Source: Amorphophallus konjac (lineage: Eukaryota; Streptophyta; Magnoliopsida; Alismatales; Araceae). From it: a DNA stretch of 64,000 nucleotides. Below the pieces are notes generated by a model, which was given only the letters and a program-made list of their open reading frames with translations, ran no database searches and was not told where the DNA came from. The stretch is from assembly GCA_022559845.1 (NCBI GenBank), contig CM040121.1:570822140-570886139 (forward strand), written 5' to 3'. This document shows, one piece after another, positions 20,818 through 32,850 of the stretch. Position 1 is the stretch's first letter, and the number at the start of each line of letters is the position of its first letter. Position numbers and translations under genes: made by a program.

Positions 20818-21360
20818 AAGAAAAAAGTTACTACGGCAGTAACCCAACCTCAAGGAGGTTCAATGGGTAGAAACAAGCTTGATAGGTAACTTGAGAGAGC
20901 ACTAATGAATTATATTCCCATCCCTATGGCACTAGTGCTCACTTAAAAGCAAGATGTAAGGGTGAGTGATATGCTCTTAATGAATCCGAGACTCAAGTGG
21001 CAGGATGGTTACCTTGCTTCCACCCTTTGTAGGATTCACCGACATATGTGGAGTCGTGAGGCCGCGACTGTGAAAATGTGGGTTATTTTCTAAAACACAT
21101 ATGAGATACCTGCGCAAGGCCATTAATAGCGCAACCCGTATAGAATCTCGATTCAGCTATATTATGTGTGAATTTGAGAAAGTCTGAACTATGGGACCTG
21201 GTTCAAGGCATAGTCCACCAAGCGTTCCCACAGGTAATCTCAAATATCACTAAGTGAAAATTCAAATCGAAAGGTATTTTCACCCAATGCATAGTATAAA
21301 GGACTCAGCAACCTTTTATTTATTTATTTTATTTTTATTTTTTTTAATCATGTGGGGGAT
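20818..21360 (+). other. Copia 3' untranslated region and polypurine tract
   Basis: Non-coding sequence between RNase H and the 3' LTR, ending in ATCATGTGGGGGAT at 21347-21360, the plus-strand priming tract. Confidence 0.7.
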
Positions 21361-21943
21361 TGTTAGAAATGTATGATTAAAAGAAAAAAATAAAAACAGG
21401 ATGTTGTAACTTTCGCTTTTGTGAACGTTACAAACATTATTTAGTAACGTTCACAAAAGTGAACGTTACAACTACAATGATTCCATTATGGAATCATTGC
21501 ACATGGCACACACATGAAGGGTGTCCATAAATGAAGATATTTTGGGGGTCTCTCTTGAGGCCTATAAATAGACCCATTGGTCAACCCAAATACCACACAA
21601 CTACAAGAGCAACTACTTGAAAATTCTCCCACATTTCTTCTCCTTTGATTTCCTCTACACTTGATCTTCTTTGTGCTGAGTTCTTGAAAGTCGGGTCGAG
21701 ATTCGTTAATGCTCTCTTCGAGGATGTGCCGACGAGAGAGAGGGTGTCGCCTACCCGGGGTCATCGTATCTCTAGGAGACCGTTGCCACGAGGACCGCAC
21801 GTCGGTCGGCAATAAGTTCTCTTAGTTCAGCGACACCGCGCTTCGACCAAAAGGCTACGTTTTCTTAAACTTATTAATTTATGTTTTAGATCTAATTAAT
21901 GCATTGTTAGTTTTATTGTTATTTTCAGCATATATTACCAACA
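21361..21943 (+). repeat. 3' LTR of the nested copia element
   Basis: 583 bp and nearly identical to 15744-16326. It is followed by the GCCTC target duplication. Confidence 0.95.
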
Positions 21944-22837
21944 GCCTCCACACCCAACGAGCAAACAGAACAGCACCGTACCTCGTCGCCGTCCTCATCG
22001 TCCGCAACTGCCACGCCGCGAGAGCAGACTCCCCAGTCTTCGTGCCGTTCCCTGTCATCCGCAGCCGCCACGCCACACGAGTAGGCTATGTCGTTCTACC
22101 CTGGCACCTACGCCAACGTCCAACGCCACCAGCCCTGCTACCACGGCAACCTCCTTCCACACAGCCATCGCCTGGAACCCTACTCCGCCGCGAATGCCAA
22201 CAACTGCCACTGTTCATCTCCATCGTAGGCTCTCGTGGCCAAGCACAACTGTCACAGTCCCACGCGGCCTACCGGGCTCCACCATGCCTCTAGCCCCCAC
22301 CGCAACTGCCTCCCTCGGCCATGTCCTACCGTCGGCCTCGATGTCGTTCCCTGTGTCTCCAACCGCCACACGCAGGCGACTGGCTCTCGCCGACTGTGCA
22401 CGACCGTTGTTGTTCCTTGCCGCCAACGACGTTCATCCTTAACCACTGCTACGGCCTTTGTTCACCTGTCACAGGCCCTATGGATGATTGGCCACATCAC
22501 CCAACAGCCACCAGAACCAAGTATCTACAGTTGGTCCCTGGTTTGTTCTCAAGTTGATCGGTTGTGAAATAGAGTCCAAATTGTCAACTGTTCCAGGTTA
22601 ATCTGATTATCCCCACATTTTTATATTGATTGATTCACTTATCTGAAGGGAGAGATATAGTCGTGCATTAAGGGATTATTTGAGCCACTTGCATATGGTG
22701 AGATTGTGATACGAGTTTTTAGGCCCTGATATTTACGGTGATATTTTGTATCGAGAATTAAGGTATTTTAATTAAATTTACTTTCACGACATCTAACTAC
22801 CCACATATAGACATCCTAGTCTATCTTGCATCAGATT

Positions 22838-22849
22838 TGGTATCAGAGC
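22838..22849 (+). promoter_or_regulatory. Primer-binding site of the gypsy element
   Basis: TGGTATCAGAGC, complementary to the 3' end of initiator tRNA-Met, lies seven bases after the presumed LTR end CTTGCA. Confidence 0.75.
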
Positions 22850-23029
22850 TTAGGCTCTCCTTTAATTGCATTATTAGTATTGTTTCATATTTATTTTACA
22901 TTTTCAAAAAAAATCATCATCATCAACATGTCGCATGCAGTTGGCATTTTTTTGCTTAGCATAGTGTAGTCTTTTGTTTTACCCCAATGAGTATGTCTTG
23001 TGGTGGCATCTACACAATCTAGAGGGACA

Positions 23030-25340
23030 ATGGCCCAAGAGGCTAATGAATAAGTTAATGGGAACTTAGACACTAGGATGACCCGTCTAGAGGAGCGTTT
23101 TGGGGAGATGGAGGTGACCCTTCATACTCTCCTGGACCGGTTCGATGGACGGGATAACTTGCTCTCTCGCACAGCTCGGTCTCACGCCGAGCGGTCTCAC
23201 ACCGGGCGACACTCTCTTCTCACAAGGAGTTGGGAGAGAAGGAGGGAACAAGAGGGAAATGCCTCTCACGTACAAACCAAAATCTCATTCAATTCATCAT
23301 ACGAACAACACACCCTTGACCTTTCTTATATAGGAAAAGCCATAACAATAATACCCTCAAACTTACCTAATTGTGTTTATATCCTACCCTAATAAGACAA
23401 GACTCAACAACCCACCTTTTGACTTGTGGGTTTAATAAAAATATAAAATACAATAACTTTTGACTATGACTAGCCTAATAAGACGAATGTAAATATACAT
23501 GTAGTAATACATGTATTTTACATACGTACATACTCAATACTCAAATACGTATAAATACACATAAGTATATAAAATAAATAGTTGCCCATGTTGCTTGATG
23601 ATTCGCGTCAAACCCCTCTGCTTGGAGGAGGTTTGACCTCGAACCTTGAATCGTAGGACCCTCGGTTGAAGTGGTAGTGGCGTCGGTGGAGGCGAAGGCA
23701 GAAGATGATGGACCTAGAGCTTCAAGTGGGGTCTCGCACCCGTCCCCATCTCAAGGACGATGCACCCAAAGCTTCAAATTCTCCCTTCGGGGTGGAGCGA
23801 AGGAGACACTCCACGCTCTGATACCAAATTTGACGCGGGCGGCGTCGGAGAACGGATTGACGGCAGCTCCGAGGGGACGAATAGGATGGGATAACTTGTT
23901 GTCTCGCACAGCTCGACCTCACGCCGGGCGGTCTCACACCGGGCGACACTCTCTTCTCACAAGGAGTTGGGAGGGAAGGAGGGAACAAGAGGGAAATGCC
24001 TCTCACGTACAAACCAAAATCTCATTCAATTCATCATACGAACAACACACCATTGGCCTTCCTTATATAGGAAAAGTCATAACAACAATACCCTCAAACT
24101 TACCTAATTGTGTTTATGTCCTAGCCTAATAAGACAAGACTCAACAACCCACCTTTTGACTTGTGGGTTTAATAAAAATATAAAATACAATAACTTTTGA
24201 CTATGACTAGCTTAATAAGACGAAAGTAAATATACATGTAGTAATACATGTATTTTACACATATACATACTCAATACTCAAATACGTACAAATACACATA
24301 AGTATATAAAATAAATAGTTGCACATGTTGCTTGATGATTCGCAGCAGGTTCTAGGAGAGACGACCAGCTTGTCATCTGGGATGGTGATAATGGTAGGGA
24401 TGATGCTAGGAGACCACGTGCTCGTGGTGACCAGCGTGACATTTCCACCATGGTCAAGTTGGATGCACCTAATTTTGGCGGAAGGATTGACCCGAAGGCA
24501 TTACTAGACTGGTTGATTGAAATGGACCAGTATTTTGACTGGTATGATATGTCGGATGCACAACGGGTCAGGTTTGCTCACATGAAACTCACTGGTTCAG
24601 CCAAACTTCATTGCTTGATTGTCGAGCGGTAGGTGATGCATCTTGGACAGCCACCCATTACCTTATGGGTTGAGATGAAAGAGAAGCTCAAGAAGAAGTA
24701 CCTTCCAACGTCATATACGGATAGATTGATGGAGCAGCTCTTTACCCTTTGTCAGGGATCTCTTTCAGAAGCCACTAACATGCGTCAGTTTGATGAGTTG
24801 ATGGTTAGATGTGAGGTTTAGGAGGACCCTCGCATGACCTTGGCCGGATTCCATATCTGTCTTAGACCTGAGATTCGTAGGAAGTTGATGTCTCACCCTA
24901 TTGAGTCGATCGAGAGTACTTTCCAGTTGGACCTCGAGTATGAGCAGTATCTCAAGTCGCCCTTCACTAGGAAGTTTCCCTTCCAAGTCGGGGAGACCAA
25001 GAGACATGCTGATGGTGAACGACAGGTGAATGTTGGTGCCCCAGGATCCTCTGCACCTAAAGGTGGCTCTGTCTCCGGACAGTAATTACCTGAAGGCAAC
25101 AAAGGTAAGGGCATCATAGAAGGTTCTAGGGCTTACATGGAATGCTTCCGATGCCACCAAAAAGGGCATCGTGCAACTAAGTGCCCTTCTAAGAACCTGT
25201 ATATGGGCTTTGATGATGATGAGACTAAGGAGCATGTGGATGACATGTTCTGCCCAGCGACCCCACCTAGTGATATTGAGGACCATGAGTTTGATGAGGT
25301 TGTAGGATTGAATGTGGTTGGCTATATGATTTCCCAATAG
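23030..25340 (+). pseudogene. Gypsy gag, interrupted by an insertion
   Basis: Starts at MAQEANE (23030), with an in-frame stop after seven codons. It continues with a coiled-coil-like TRLEERFGEMEVTLHTLL (23081-23134). After the nested element, the capsid-like Retrotrans_gag region is legible at 24450-24990 (NFGGRIDPKALLDWL, MDQYFDWYDM, LKKKYLPTSYTDRL), broken by stops at 24630 and about 24820. A zinc knuckle CFRCHQKGHRATKC lies at about 25143. Gag would package element RNA; this copy is dead. Confidence 0.8.
23151..24343 (-). mobile_element. Miniature LTR element (TRIM-like) nested in gypsy gag
   Basis: Direct repeats 23151-23610 and 23831-24343 are about 96% alike and flank only 220 bp. On the minus strand the right repeat ends CGCGTCA. 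It is followed by AATTTGGTATCAGAGC, a tRNA-Met primer site (about 23816-23828). Before the left repeat lies a polypurine tract, AGAGGGGTT. The full LTR would read TGACGCG...CGCGTCA. The left copy lacks its outer 50-odd bases and the right copy its last four, so both outer ends are lost and no target duplication is visible. No protein is encoded. Non-autonomous by structure. Confidence 0.8.
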
Positions 25341-28263
25341 AGGAAGGAAGAGGATTAGAAGTGGACTTTCATCTTTCACACCTATGTCAAGTGTGGAAGC
25401 AAGAGAGAAAAGGTGATCATCGATGGAGGAAGTTGCCTAAATGTGGCTTCTAAGGGTGCTATTGCATGATTTGGGTTGCACCCTGGACCACATCCTCATC
25501 TAAATAAGATGGCTTGGGCTGATTGTACCACTATTCCCGTCACTCAGAGGTGTTTGGTTCTCCTATAGTTTAGTAGCTACCAGGATAGTGTCCGGTGTGA
25601 TGTCTTAGAGATGGATGTAGCTCATGTGCTGCTAGGGAGGCCTTGGATCTATGATCATGATGTTATACATTATGAGTGACCTAACACTTATGTGTTACTG
25701 CATGATGGGAAGAAAATCAAGCTGACCCATGTACAACCAAAGGAATTGAAGGGTCCTACAGGATCTGATTCTCATTTCACATTCTCTTTCTTGGTTGAGA
25801 GCAAGCGACCTCTTCACATTATTACCCAAAGAGAGTTTTGAGAGCAAGCGACCCCTTCACATTATTATCCCAAACAGAGTTTGAAACATAAGTGGAGGAG
25901 TCTGTTGAGATGTTTGCTCTTGTGATTAAGGAGGTGAAAGAACCTCAAGAGGAGGATGCGGTTAAGATTCCCAAGCAAGTTTAGCAGGTGCTCACTGAGT
26001 GTAGTGATGTTACCCTTGACGAGCTGCCTAATGAGTTACCTCCCATGAGAGATATCTAGCATGTCATAGACTTGGTCCTTAGTGCACCATTGCCTAACCT
26101 TCCACATCATCGGATGTCACCTAGTGGACATGAGGAGATGAGCAGATAAGTGAGTGCTTGGCTAGGGAAGGGGTTCTTTAGGGAGAGCCTTAGCCCTTGT
26201 GTAGTGCCTGCATTGTTAACCACTAGAAAGGATGGCAATTGGATAATGTGCATTGATAGTTGAGCAATTAATAAGATCACTATCAAGTATTGATACCCCA
26301 TACTGTGAATTGACGACATGCTCAACATGATGGCTGGGGCACAGGTGTTCTCGAAGATTGACCTTAGAAGTGGGTACCATCAGATCCGCATTCGCCCAAG
26401 TGATGAGTGGAAGACTGTATTTAAGACTATGGATGGTCTTTACAAGTGATCGGTCATGTCTTTTGGGTTGACCAATATAGCTAGTACTTCATGAGGGTGA
26501 TGAACGAAATGCTGAGGCCATTCATTGGGCAGTTTCTAGTTGTATACTTTGACGACATCTTGATCTACAGTCGGACTTGAGATGAGCATTTGATCCATCT
26601 CTGGAAGGTGTTCATTCTTTTGAGGGAAGAGAAGCTCTATGCCAACATGAAGAAGTGCATTTTTATGAGCTCTTGTGTTATCTTTCTCGGGTTTATAGTG
26701 TCGTCAGAGGGTGTGTCTGTTGATCCGAAAAAAGTGAGATTGATCATCGAGTGGATAGAGCGTACTGATGTCCATTAGGTGCAGAGTTTCCACAATCTTG
26801 TCACTTTCTATCATCGATTTATCCAGGAATTCAGTACCATCGCAGCTCCCATCATTGATTGCATCAAGAAAGAAGAGTTCATCAGGACGAAGGCAGCTTC
26901 TAAGGCCTTTGTAGAACTAAAGAAGAGGATGACAGAAGCTCATGTCTTATGTCTTTCTGATTTTTTCACGGTCTTTGAAGTGTCTTGCGATGCTTCTGGT
27001 ATTGGGATAATTGGAGTCCTCAGTCAGGAGGGGCATCCCGTTGTATTTTTCAATGAAAAGTTGAATGATGCAAAGCAACTGTATTTGACCTATGACAAGG
27101 AATTCTATGTGGTTGTGCAATCATTGAGGCATTGGCGCCATTACTTGTTGCAGCATGAATTCGTCGTGTATAGTTACTATCAGGTGCTTCGATATTTGAG
27201 CTCACAGAAGAAGTTAGGGCCCCGACATGCTAGGTGGGTTGAGTTTCTCCAAGAATACACATTTGTTCTGAAACATAAGTCTGGAGTGGACAATAAGCCC
27301 ACTGATGCACTGAGCTGTCGCATTCATTTCTTGCAAACCCTTGATGTCCAGGTGGTAGAATTTGAGGGTATTAAAGATCAATATGCAACTTGTTGGAATT
27401 TTGGAGAGATATATGCACAGTTGGCGTAGGGATGTCTCACTATGAATGCAGACTATCTTCTTCAGGATGGTTACGTGTTCAGAGGGTACCGATTATGCCT
27501 CCCATGGACATCTTTGAGGGATTTTGTTACTTGGGAGTTGCATGATGGCGGTGCCACTAGATATTTTGGTCGGGACAAGACCATTGCTATGGTTGAGGAT
27601 AGGTTCTTCTAGCCTAGCCTCAAGAGGGATGTTGCATAGATTGTGAGCCAATGTAGCACATGTTAGCTTGCTAAGCAGAGAAAACAGAACACTAGTCTCT
27701 ACACACCCTTCCATGTCCCGCATAAGCATTGGCAGGATCTTAGTATGGACTTTGTCCTAGGGCTTCCACGTACCGTCCGAGGTCATGATTCTATCTTTGT
27801 TGTAGTGGATCGATTTTCCAAGATGACCTATTTTATTCCACGCAGCAAGACAACTGACACCTCTCATGTAGCTAAGCTTTTTTTGAGAGAGGTCATCTGA
27901 TTGCATGGATTGCCTAAAACCTTAGTGTCTGATCGTGATGTGAAGTTTGTGAGCTATTTTTGGAAGACAATGTGGAGTATGTTAGGCACTAGACTCCATT
28001 TTTCATCAACATATCATTCTCATACCGATGGTCAAATTGAGGTTGTTAATAGGAGTCTTGGGGATCTGCTGAGGTGCCTAGTAGGAGACCATCCTGGAGG
28101 TTGGGATGTTGTTATTCCTATGGTTGAGTTTGCATATAATGATTTTTGCAATAGGTCTACATGTCAGAGTCCTTTCATGGTTGTCATAGTTTACCACCTT
28201 AGGAGGCCATTAAATTTGGTCCCTCTCCTTACTGAGTCTCATCCATCAGAGCCAGCAAAGTCA
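25341..28263 (+). pseudogene. Gypsy pol remnant: protease, RT, RNase H, integrase
   Basis: A protease-like VIIDGGSCLNVAS lies at about 25413. The RT palm is seen as [19 protein letters not shown] (about 26356) and the active-site strand as [13 protein letters not shown] (about 26540), with FDD in place of the usual YXDD-type context. RNase H lies at 26970-27320 (VSCDASGIGIIGVLSQ, SCDASG being the first catalytic region). Integrase runs from a zinc-binding remnant near 27620 to the DDE core (27730-28190), with DFVLGLP, VSDRDVKF and GQIEVVNRS. Numerous stops are scattered throughout. The frame ends in unrelated repeat at about 28260. Confidence 0.8.
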
Positions 28264-28559
28264 TGTGGACGCACTAAAATTCACTTATTTATGTTATTCA
28301 TTTATTTAAGTGCGCGGGCGTGTCAGTCATAAAATGACGATTTATTGTGCGCTCTATCTGACTAATCAGATGATTGTGTAGTTCGTGTCAGGACCAAAAC
28401 CCGCCGTGCCATAAAGGTCACGGTGTTATTTACATCCCCTCGAAGAGGGGAACACCCTTGATTAATCGCCGAGAATCATGACCTCATGGCCAGGAAATCA
28501 TATCGAGAAAAATAAGACGATAGTGATCCTAAATCAGTCGGAAAGCCCTATGTCTAGGG
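28264..28559 (+). repeat. Start of a Tat/Ogre-like LTR or repeat, split by the SIRE insertion
   Basis: TGTGGACGCACTAAAATTCAC at 28264 resembles the terminus at 43895 (TGTAGACACGCCAAAATTGAC), so it is probably the start of a related LTR. It runs to the SIRE target site. When the SIRE element is removed it continues at 39645. No gene is present. Confidence 0.45.
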
Positions 28560-28724
28560 AAGCATGTTGGATTTTTGTGACTTCCCTAGTATTTTGATGA
28601 TGAGCATCACTATGTTAAATATTGTCATTTTAATCATATATCTTGCGTAATGTTATGCATTTGAAATTTCCATGATTAACAGGAAAACTGCTGTGAGGTA
28701 GTACCTTGCATGTCCGTACTGTTC

Positions 28725-29480
28725 CTTTCATACTTCGTGTTGTTTGTGTTTACTGCACTTCGTGTTATCCTTTTGTACGTCGTGTTGTTCCAACTATGTT
28801 TGTTGATTATCTTTGTGCTGTTTACTAAAGCAGCTCGATTTGTTCTGATGAACTTCGAGTTGTTTTCCTGTGAACCTCGTGTCGTTTCTTCAGTATTTAG
28901 TTGCTCATCTCGAGTCATCCTTTTTTATTTTTGCTCTTGTGTTTTCGTGTCATTTACTGTAGCTACTCGAGTCGTTTTCCTGCTTTCACTATTTTATCAC
29001 GTGTCGTTGTAGTCATTCTTGCCTTCTGTCTTCGTGTTATTTTTCCTAGACCCCGTGTCCTTTTTGCTTTGAGACCACACTTCGTGTCGGTGTCTGTTTT
29101 CGTCTTCGAGTTGGTTTTAGTCCATGTCGTTTCGTGTCGTCCTCGTCTTCGAGTCGTTCGTAAGTTCGAGCAATCTTGTATTCGAGTCATTTTTATGTCT
29201 TCGTGTTATGTTTTGTGCTTGTGTCTTCGTGTTATCTTTTGTGCTTGTGTCTTCGTGTTATTTTTGTGTTTGAGTCTTCATGTTATTTCTGTGTTTGTGT
29301 CTTAGTGTTATTTTTTTGTCTTCGTGTTACTTCTTTCTATCTTCGTCCAGGTTTCCTCTGATCGCGTGTTTTACTACCGTTTTACTCCGTGTTATTTCCT
29401 TCTCACCTCGTGCTGTTCTCATCTGACCTCGTGTCATTCTCTCTTTATTTCGTGCTGTAGTCATCTTGTGTATCTCGTGT
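28725..29480. repeat. TTCGTGTT-type degenerate repeat array in the SIRE LTR
   Basis: Dozens of CTTCGTGTTATTTT- and CTCGTGTCATTC-like units at 15-30 bp spacing. The 3' LTR has the same array plus one extra unit near 38221-38250, which together with a 10-bp insertion near 37572 explains its 35-bp greater length. Located upstream of the TATA box, so possibly enhancer repeats. Confidence 0.8.
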
Positions 29481-29748
29481 CATTCTTAGTATAGTGCATC
29501 TCGTATTGCTATCACATACCTCATGCAGTTTTAGTTTTTGTGGCCCTGAGTTTTTAATGGTTTTAATCTCTTTGCAGGAGAAGAAGAAAAAAATTAAAAA
29601 GAAGAAGGTGGTCCGAGGAAGAATATTCCCTAGTGACTGGGGTGCACGTGATCCAATACTAAAGGAACCAATGCTATAAGGGCACGTGGCAAGAAGGTTC
29701 TGGATCGAGCGCGGAAAGCACACGCCTTGCATGAACCCTCCTGATCGC

Positions 29749-29757
29749 TTATAAAAG
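29749..29757 (+). promoter_or_regulatory. TATA box of the SIRE LTR
   Basis: GCTTATAAAAGCAC, repeated at about 38750 in the 3' LTR. Confidence 0.65.
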
Positions 29758-30640
29758 CACTGCCTCACCATCTACGAAAAGGGTGGAGCTCCGAGGTTAC
29801 AGTAAAGAAATTTGAGTGAGAGCAGAAGAAAAAGAGCCTCCCTGAGAAACAAGAGAGTTCCAGTTGAGAGAGAATAGAGAGCAGAAGAGTGATCAGAAGA
29901 TGGGTATTGACTTACGGATCAAATCCGAAGTCTGCTGCTCAGTTTGAGCTACATTGTTTCCAGTTTCTGAAATTTGGATTCCTTCTTTCTTGTTTTCGTT
30001 TTTATATGTTTTTCCTTCTTGATTGAAAGTTCTCTGTGTTACCTCCCGGTGTTCAGGGGAAGAGAGAGACGTGTTCTCTCTGGTTTACTTGCAACAGAGG
30101 TTGCAGTATTGTTCCCTCTCGTAGAAGAGGTGTTCCCTCTGGGATTCAGAGGAAGAGAGACCTTGGTCTCTGGTTCTAGTGACTGCAGATCACTAGTGTT
30201 CCCTCCGGTTGGAGGAAGAGGAACTTGTTTCCTGTTTCTAGGGACTTGGCGTCCTTAGGGTTCCCTCCGGGTGTGGAGGAAGAGGGGAGGGTGTTCCCCT
30301 GGTGAAGCTGTGAATCAGCCGTTGTCGCAGACTGAGTCTGCTTTGCTAGCAGGTGCTAGTGGAAGCCTCACTTCGATTTGAAGTGAGGGGTGGACGTAGG
30401 CAGACTGGAGGTCTGACCGAACCACCTTAAAAACCTCTGGGTACTCGTGTGATTGTCTGTGGTGATTTTGTGGTGTGCCTTCTATCCACTCGAGCTATTG
30501 TCCGCACTGCGTTTTTGTGGGTTCAACTCCGAGATTGCTTGTTTTAAGTGAATCATTCTTCAGTAATTTTTTAATCGGTTGAACACAGTGATCTATTCAT
30601 CCCCTCCCCTTCTAGATCACTTCATATTTCTTGTATCACT

Positions 30641-30655
30641 TGGTATCAGAGCAGG
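30641..30655 (+). promoter_or_regulatory. Primer-binding site of the SIRE-type element
   Basis: TGGTATCAGAGCAGG, initiator tRNA-Met type, lies two bases after the 5' LTR. Confidence 0.9.
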
Positions 30656-30666
30656 TATTTCCCAAT

Positions 30667-32850
30667 ATGTGGTCCAACGGCCAGGGAAACGGATCCGCTG
30701 GTCCTCGCAGCTACATTGCTGAAGGGCAGTCAATCACCCGTCCTCCTTTCTTCGATGGTAATAACTATTTCTTTTGGAAGAACAGGATGAAAGTCTTTAT
30801 CAGGGCCCAAAGCCACAAGCTCTGGGGAGTAATTACAGATGGTCCGTACCAACTTCCACCGAACGAAGACATGTGGACAGAGGAACAGGTTAAACTTTCC
30901 GCACTGAATTGGACAGCTCTTAGCATCATACAGTGCGCCGTCCACCCGGAAGAGTACTTGAGGATTTCAGCGTGCAAGACTGCAAAGAAAATGTGGGATG
31001 AATTGCAGTTAATTTATGAGGGCACATCTCAAGTGAAAGCTACCAAGATCAATATGCTTACAACTCAGTATGAGTTGTTTAAGATGAAGCCAGAGGAGTC
31101 GATCACAGAAATGTATGCTAGATTGTCTGTGATCATCAATAGTCTGAGAGGATTTGGAAAGGAGATTCAGCAAGAAGACATTGTCAGGAAGATCCTTAGG
31201 TCCCTAACTCCCATCTGGGATACTAAGGTGACCGTCATAGAGGAATCTAGAGATTTATCCACCATGTCAGTAACCCAGCTGATTGGGTCTCTCATGACCC
31301 ACGAAATGAACTTCAGACAAGGGAATGATGGACATGACAGAAAGGGAAAGAATGTTGCTCTGAAAGTCTCACGACATGCTAAGAAGAGCAGCAGTAGCAG
31401 CAGCAGTGGTGGTAGCAGCGAAGACTCTGACGGATTCTCAGACCTGGACAAGGGCGAGCAGGCCATGCTCACCAGGCAATTCAGAAAGTTCTTGAGGACT
31501 AAAGGGAAATTCTACAGGAGAAAGAGATTTAATGCTGCAAGGAAGTCTCCTGAACGAGAACTTGAGAAGAACCGGTTTGTTAAGAAAGTTACATGCTACC
31601 ATTGTCAGAAACCTGGTCACATGAAAAGTGAATGTCCAGAGCTGCAAGCTAAGGCTCCCGGATACCAGAAGAAGATGGTGCACAAGAAGAAGAAAGCCAT
31701 GCTGTGCACATGGAGCGACGAGGAGGAGGATCCAGAAGCCACCTCGTCCAGTGAAAGTGAAGAGAAGACTTGCCTCGTGGCCAACCATGAGGAAGAGGTA
31801 ACGAACTTATTTGAGAATTTTACTTTGGACGATTGGGAGGACGCCTATGGCGACCTGTTAGCTAAATATAATTTTCTAACCAAGGAGCACAGAATGCTTA
31901 AACGAAAGTTTCACTCTGTTTCTGAGGAACACTCTATTACTGTTACGGATAACATGAAAACCAAGGAGATGGCCATTGAGCTAGATCAGGTTAGAAGTGA
32001 GATCGAGAAGTTTAGAATGGAAAGAGAGGAAAATCTAGCTAGGATGAATGAGCTGAAGAGTAAAACTGAAGAGAGTAAAAAAGAGCTTAGACTGATTGCA
32101 GAAAAATATGAGGCGGTTAGAAAAGTTAATCAGGAACTCTAGGACCAATGTAATGAACTTCAGAAGGAGATTGAGGACAAAGGAAAAATACTAGAAAATT
32201 TACAGAGGGGAGAAACAATCTGGATGCCCTTATGGGGTCGAGGGTAAACATCAATAGGGAGAGATTAGGATACTATCCCACAAGTAAAAAACCCTTTGAA
32301 TTTAAAACTGTCACGTTCTATCCCGCCAAGGACAAAGAAAAACTGGAAACACCATCCAGTTCCAAATCTGTCTCTACATTGAAGGTTTCGACCAGTCAAT
32401 CCACTGGTCAGCAAGCTAAGTCAGGAAATCCTGAGACTAGAACTGCTCCTGTGCAATAGTTGTGGAACAAAGGTTTTCACACGACCATTCCTATTGATGT
32501 CACTAGAAAGGTGAACAGTTTCGCTAAGAAAGTTCAGCATGCTAGTTATCAAGGAAAGTATGCAAACATGCATCACCTTCAGCACAATTTTCATTTGAAT
32601 AAAAATGGTTACATGAATTATGCTCAGCACACACGTGTTTCCTCTAAGAGGCCAAACAACAATTTCTCTGTTCGGAAACAGCATAATAGGAATAGGCTCA
32701 TTCAACACCCACTGAGAAATGCCAAGAAGGAGGAATCAATCCACATGAAATCACTGAAAAGAACAGTAAAACAAATGTGGGTTCCTAAGTGTGATTTGGA
32801 TAAATTGAAAACTGTCTTTGGACCCAATTTGAATTGGGTCCCACATTACT
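30667..32850 (+). pseudogene. SIRE gag with zinc knuckle, broken downstream
   Basis: The ATG at 30667 (MWSNGQGNGS) opens a frame running to TAG at 32142. The UBN2/Retrotran_gag region lies at about residues 20-190 (FFDGNNYFFWKNRMKVF, MWDELQLIYEGTSQVK). A serine-rich linker follows, then the zinc knuckle CYHCQKPGHMKSEC (about residue 310, intact CX2CX4HX4C). An acidic segment and a coiled-coil-like tail (KTKEMAIELDQVRSEIEKF) follow. After 32142 the sequence continues in other frames through 32459 and 32847 (a basic stretch ending in VWVPK-like and LNWVPH) before protease. Breaks near 32142, 32230 and 32458 disable the polyprotein. Confidence 0.85.

Larger units (their letters stand above)
15744..21943 (+). 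mobile_element. Complete Ty1/copia retrotransposon, 6.2 kb
   Basis: Two 583-bp LTRs (15744-16326 and 21361-21943) have TGTTAGAAATG...TTACCAACA ends. The 5-bp target duplication GCCTC is present at 15739-15743 and 21944-21948. LTRs differ at only a few positions, so insertion was fairly recent. The coding region is nevertheless broken by in-frame stops. A polypurine tract (GTGGGGGAT) directly precedes the 3' LTR. Confidence 0.95.
15200..22830 (+). repeat. LTR/upstream part of a gypsy element, interrupted by a copia insertion
   Basis: GC-rich sequence up to 15743 continues directly at 21944 when the nested copia element and its TSD are removed. It runs to ...CTTGCA at 22830, seven bases before a primer-binding site. 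That position makes it the 5' LTR of the gypsy element whose gag-pol follows. The left LTR boundary is not identified, so 15200 is approximate. Open frames here are compositional. Confidence 0.5.
22831..28263 (+). mobile_element. Degenerate Ty3/gypsy element, chromovirus-like, 3' truncated
   Basis: Primer site, gag, zinc knuckle, protease remnant, RT, RNase H and integrase occur in gypsy order (integrase last). Many stops and frameshifts are present. A miniature LTR element is inserted in gag at 23151-24343. Homology ends at about 28260, within or just after integrase, where a different repeat begins. No chromodomain or 3' LTR is seen. Integrase residues (LPKTLVSDRDVKFVS) resemble chromoviruses; the sub-clade is uncertain. 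Confidence 0.8.
28565..30638 (+). repeat. 5' LTR of the SIRE-type element
   Basis: 2074 bp. U3 (about 28725-29480) is a diverged array of TTCGTGTT/CTCGTGTCGT motifs. A TATA box CTTATAAAAGC lies at about 29749. A GGTTCCCTCC-rich segment fills 30050-30300. The ORFs within it are compositional. Confidence 0.95.

Noticed and set aside
28676..29361. Phe/Leu/Ser-rich ORFs in the SIRE LTR that resemble membrane proteins
   Set aside because: They are translations of the TTCGTGTT repeat array and occur in both LTRs.
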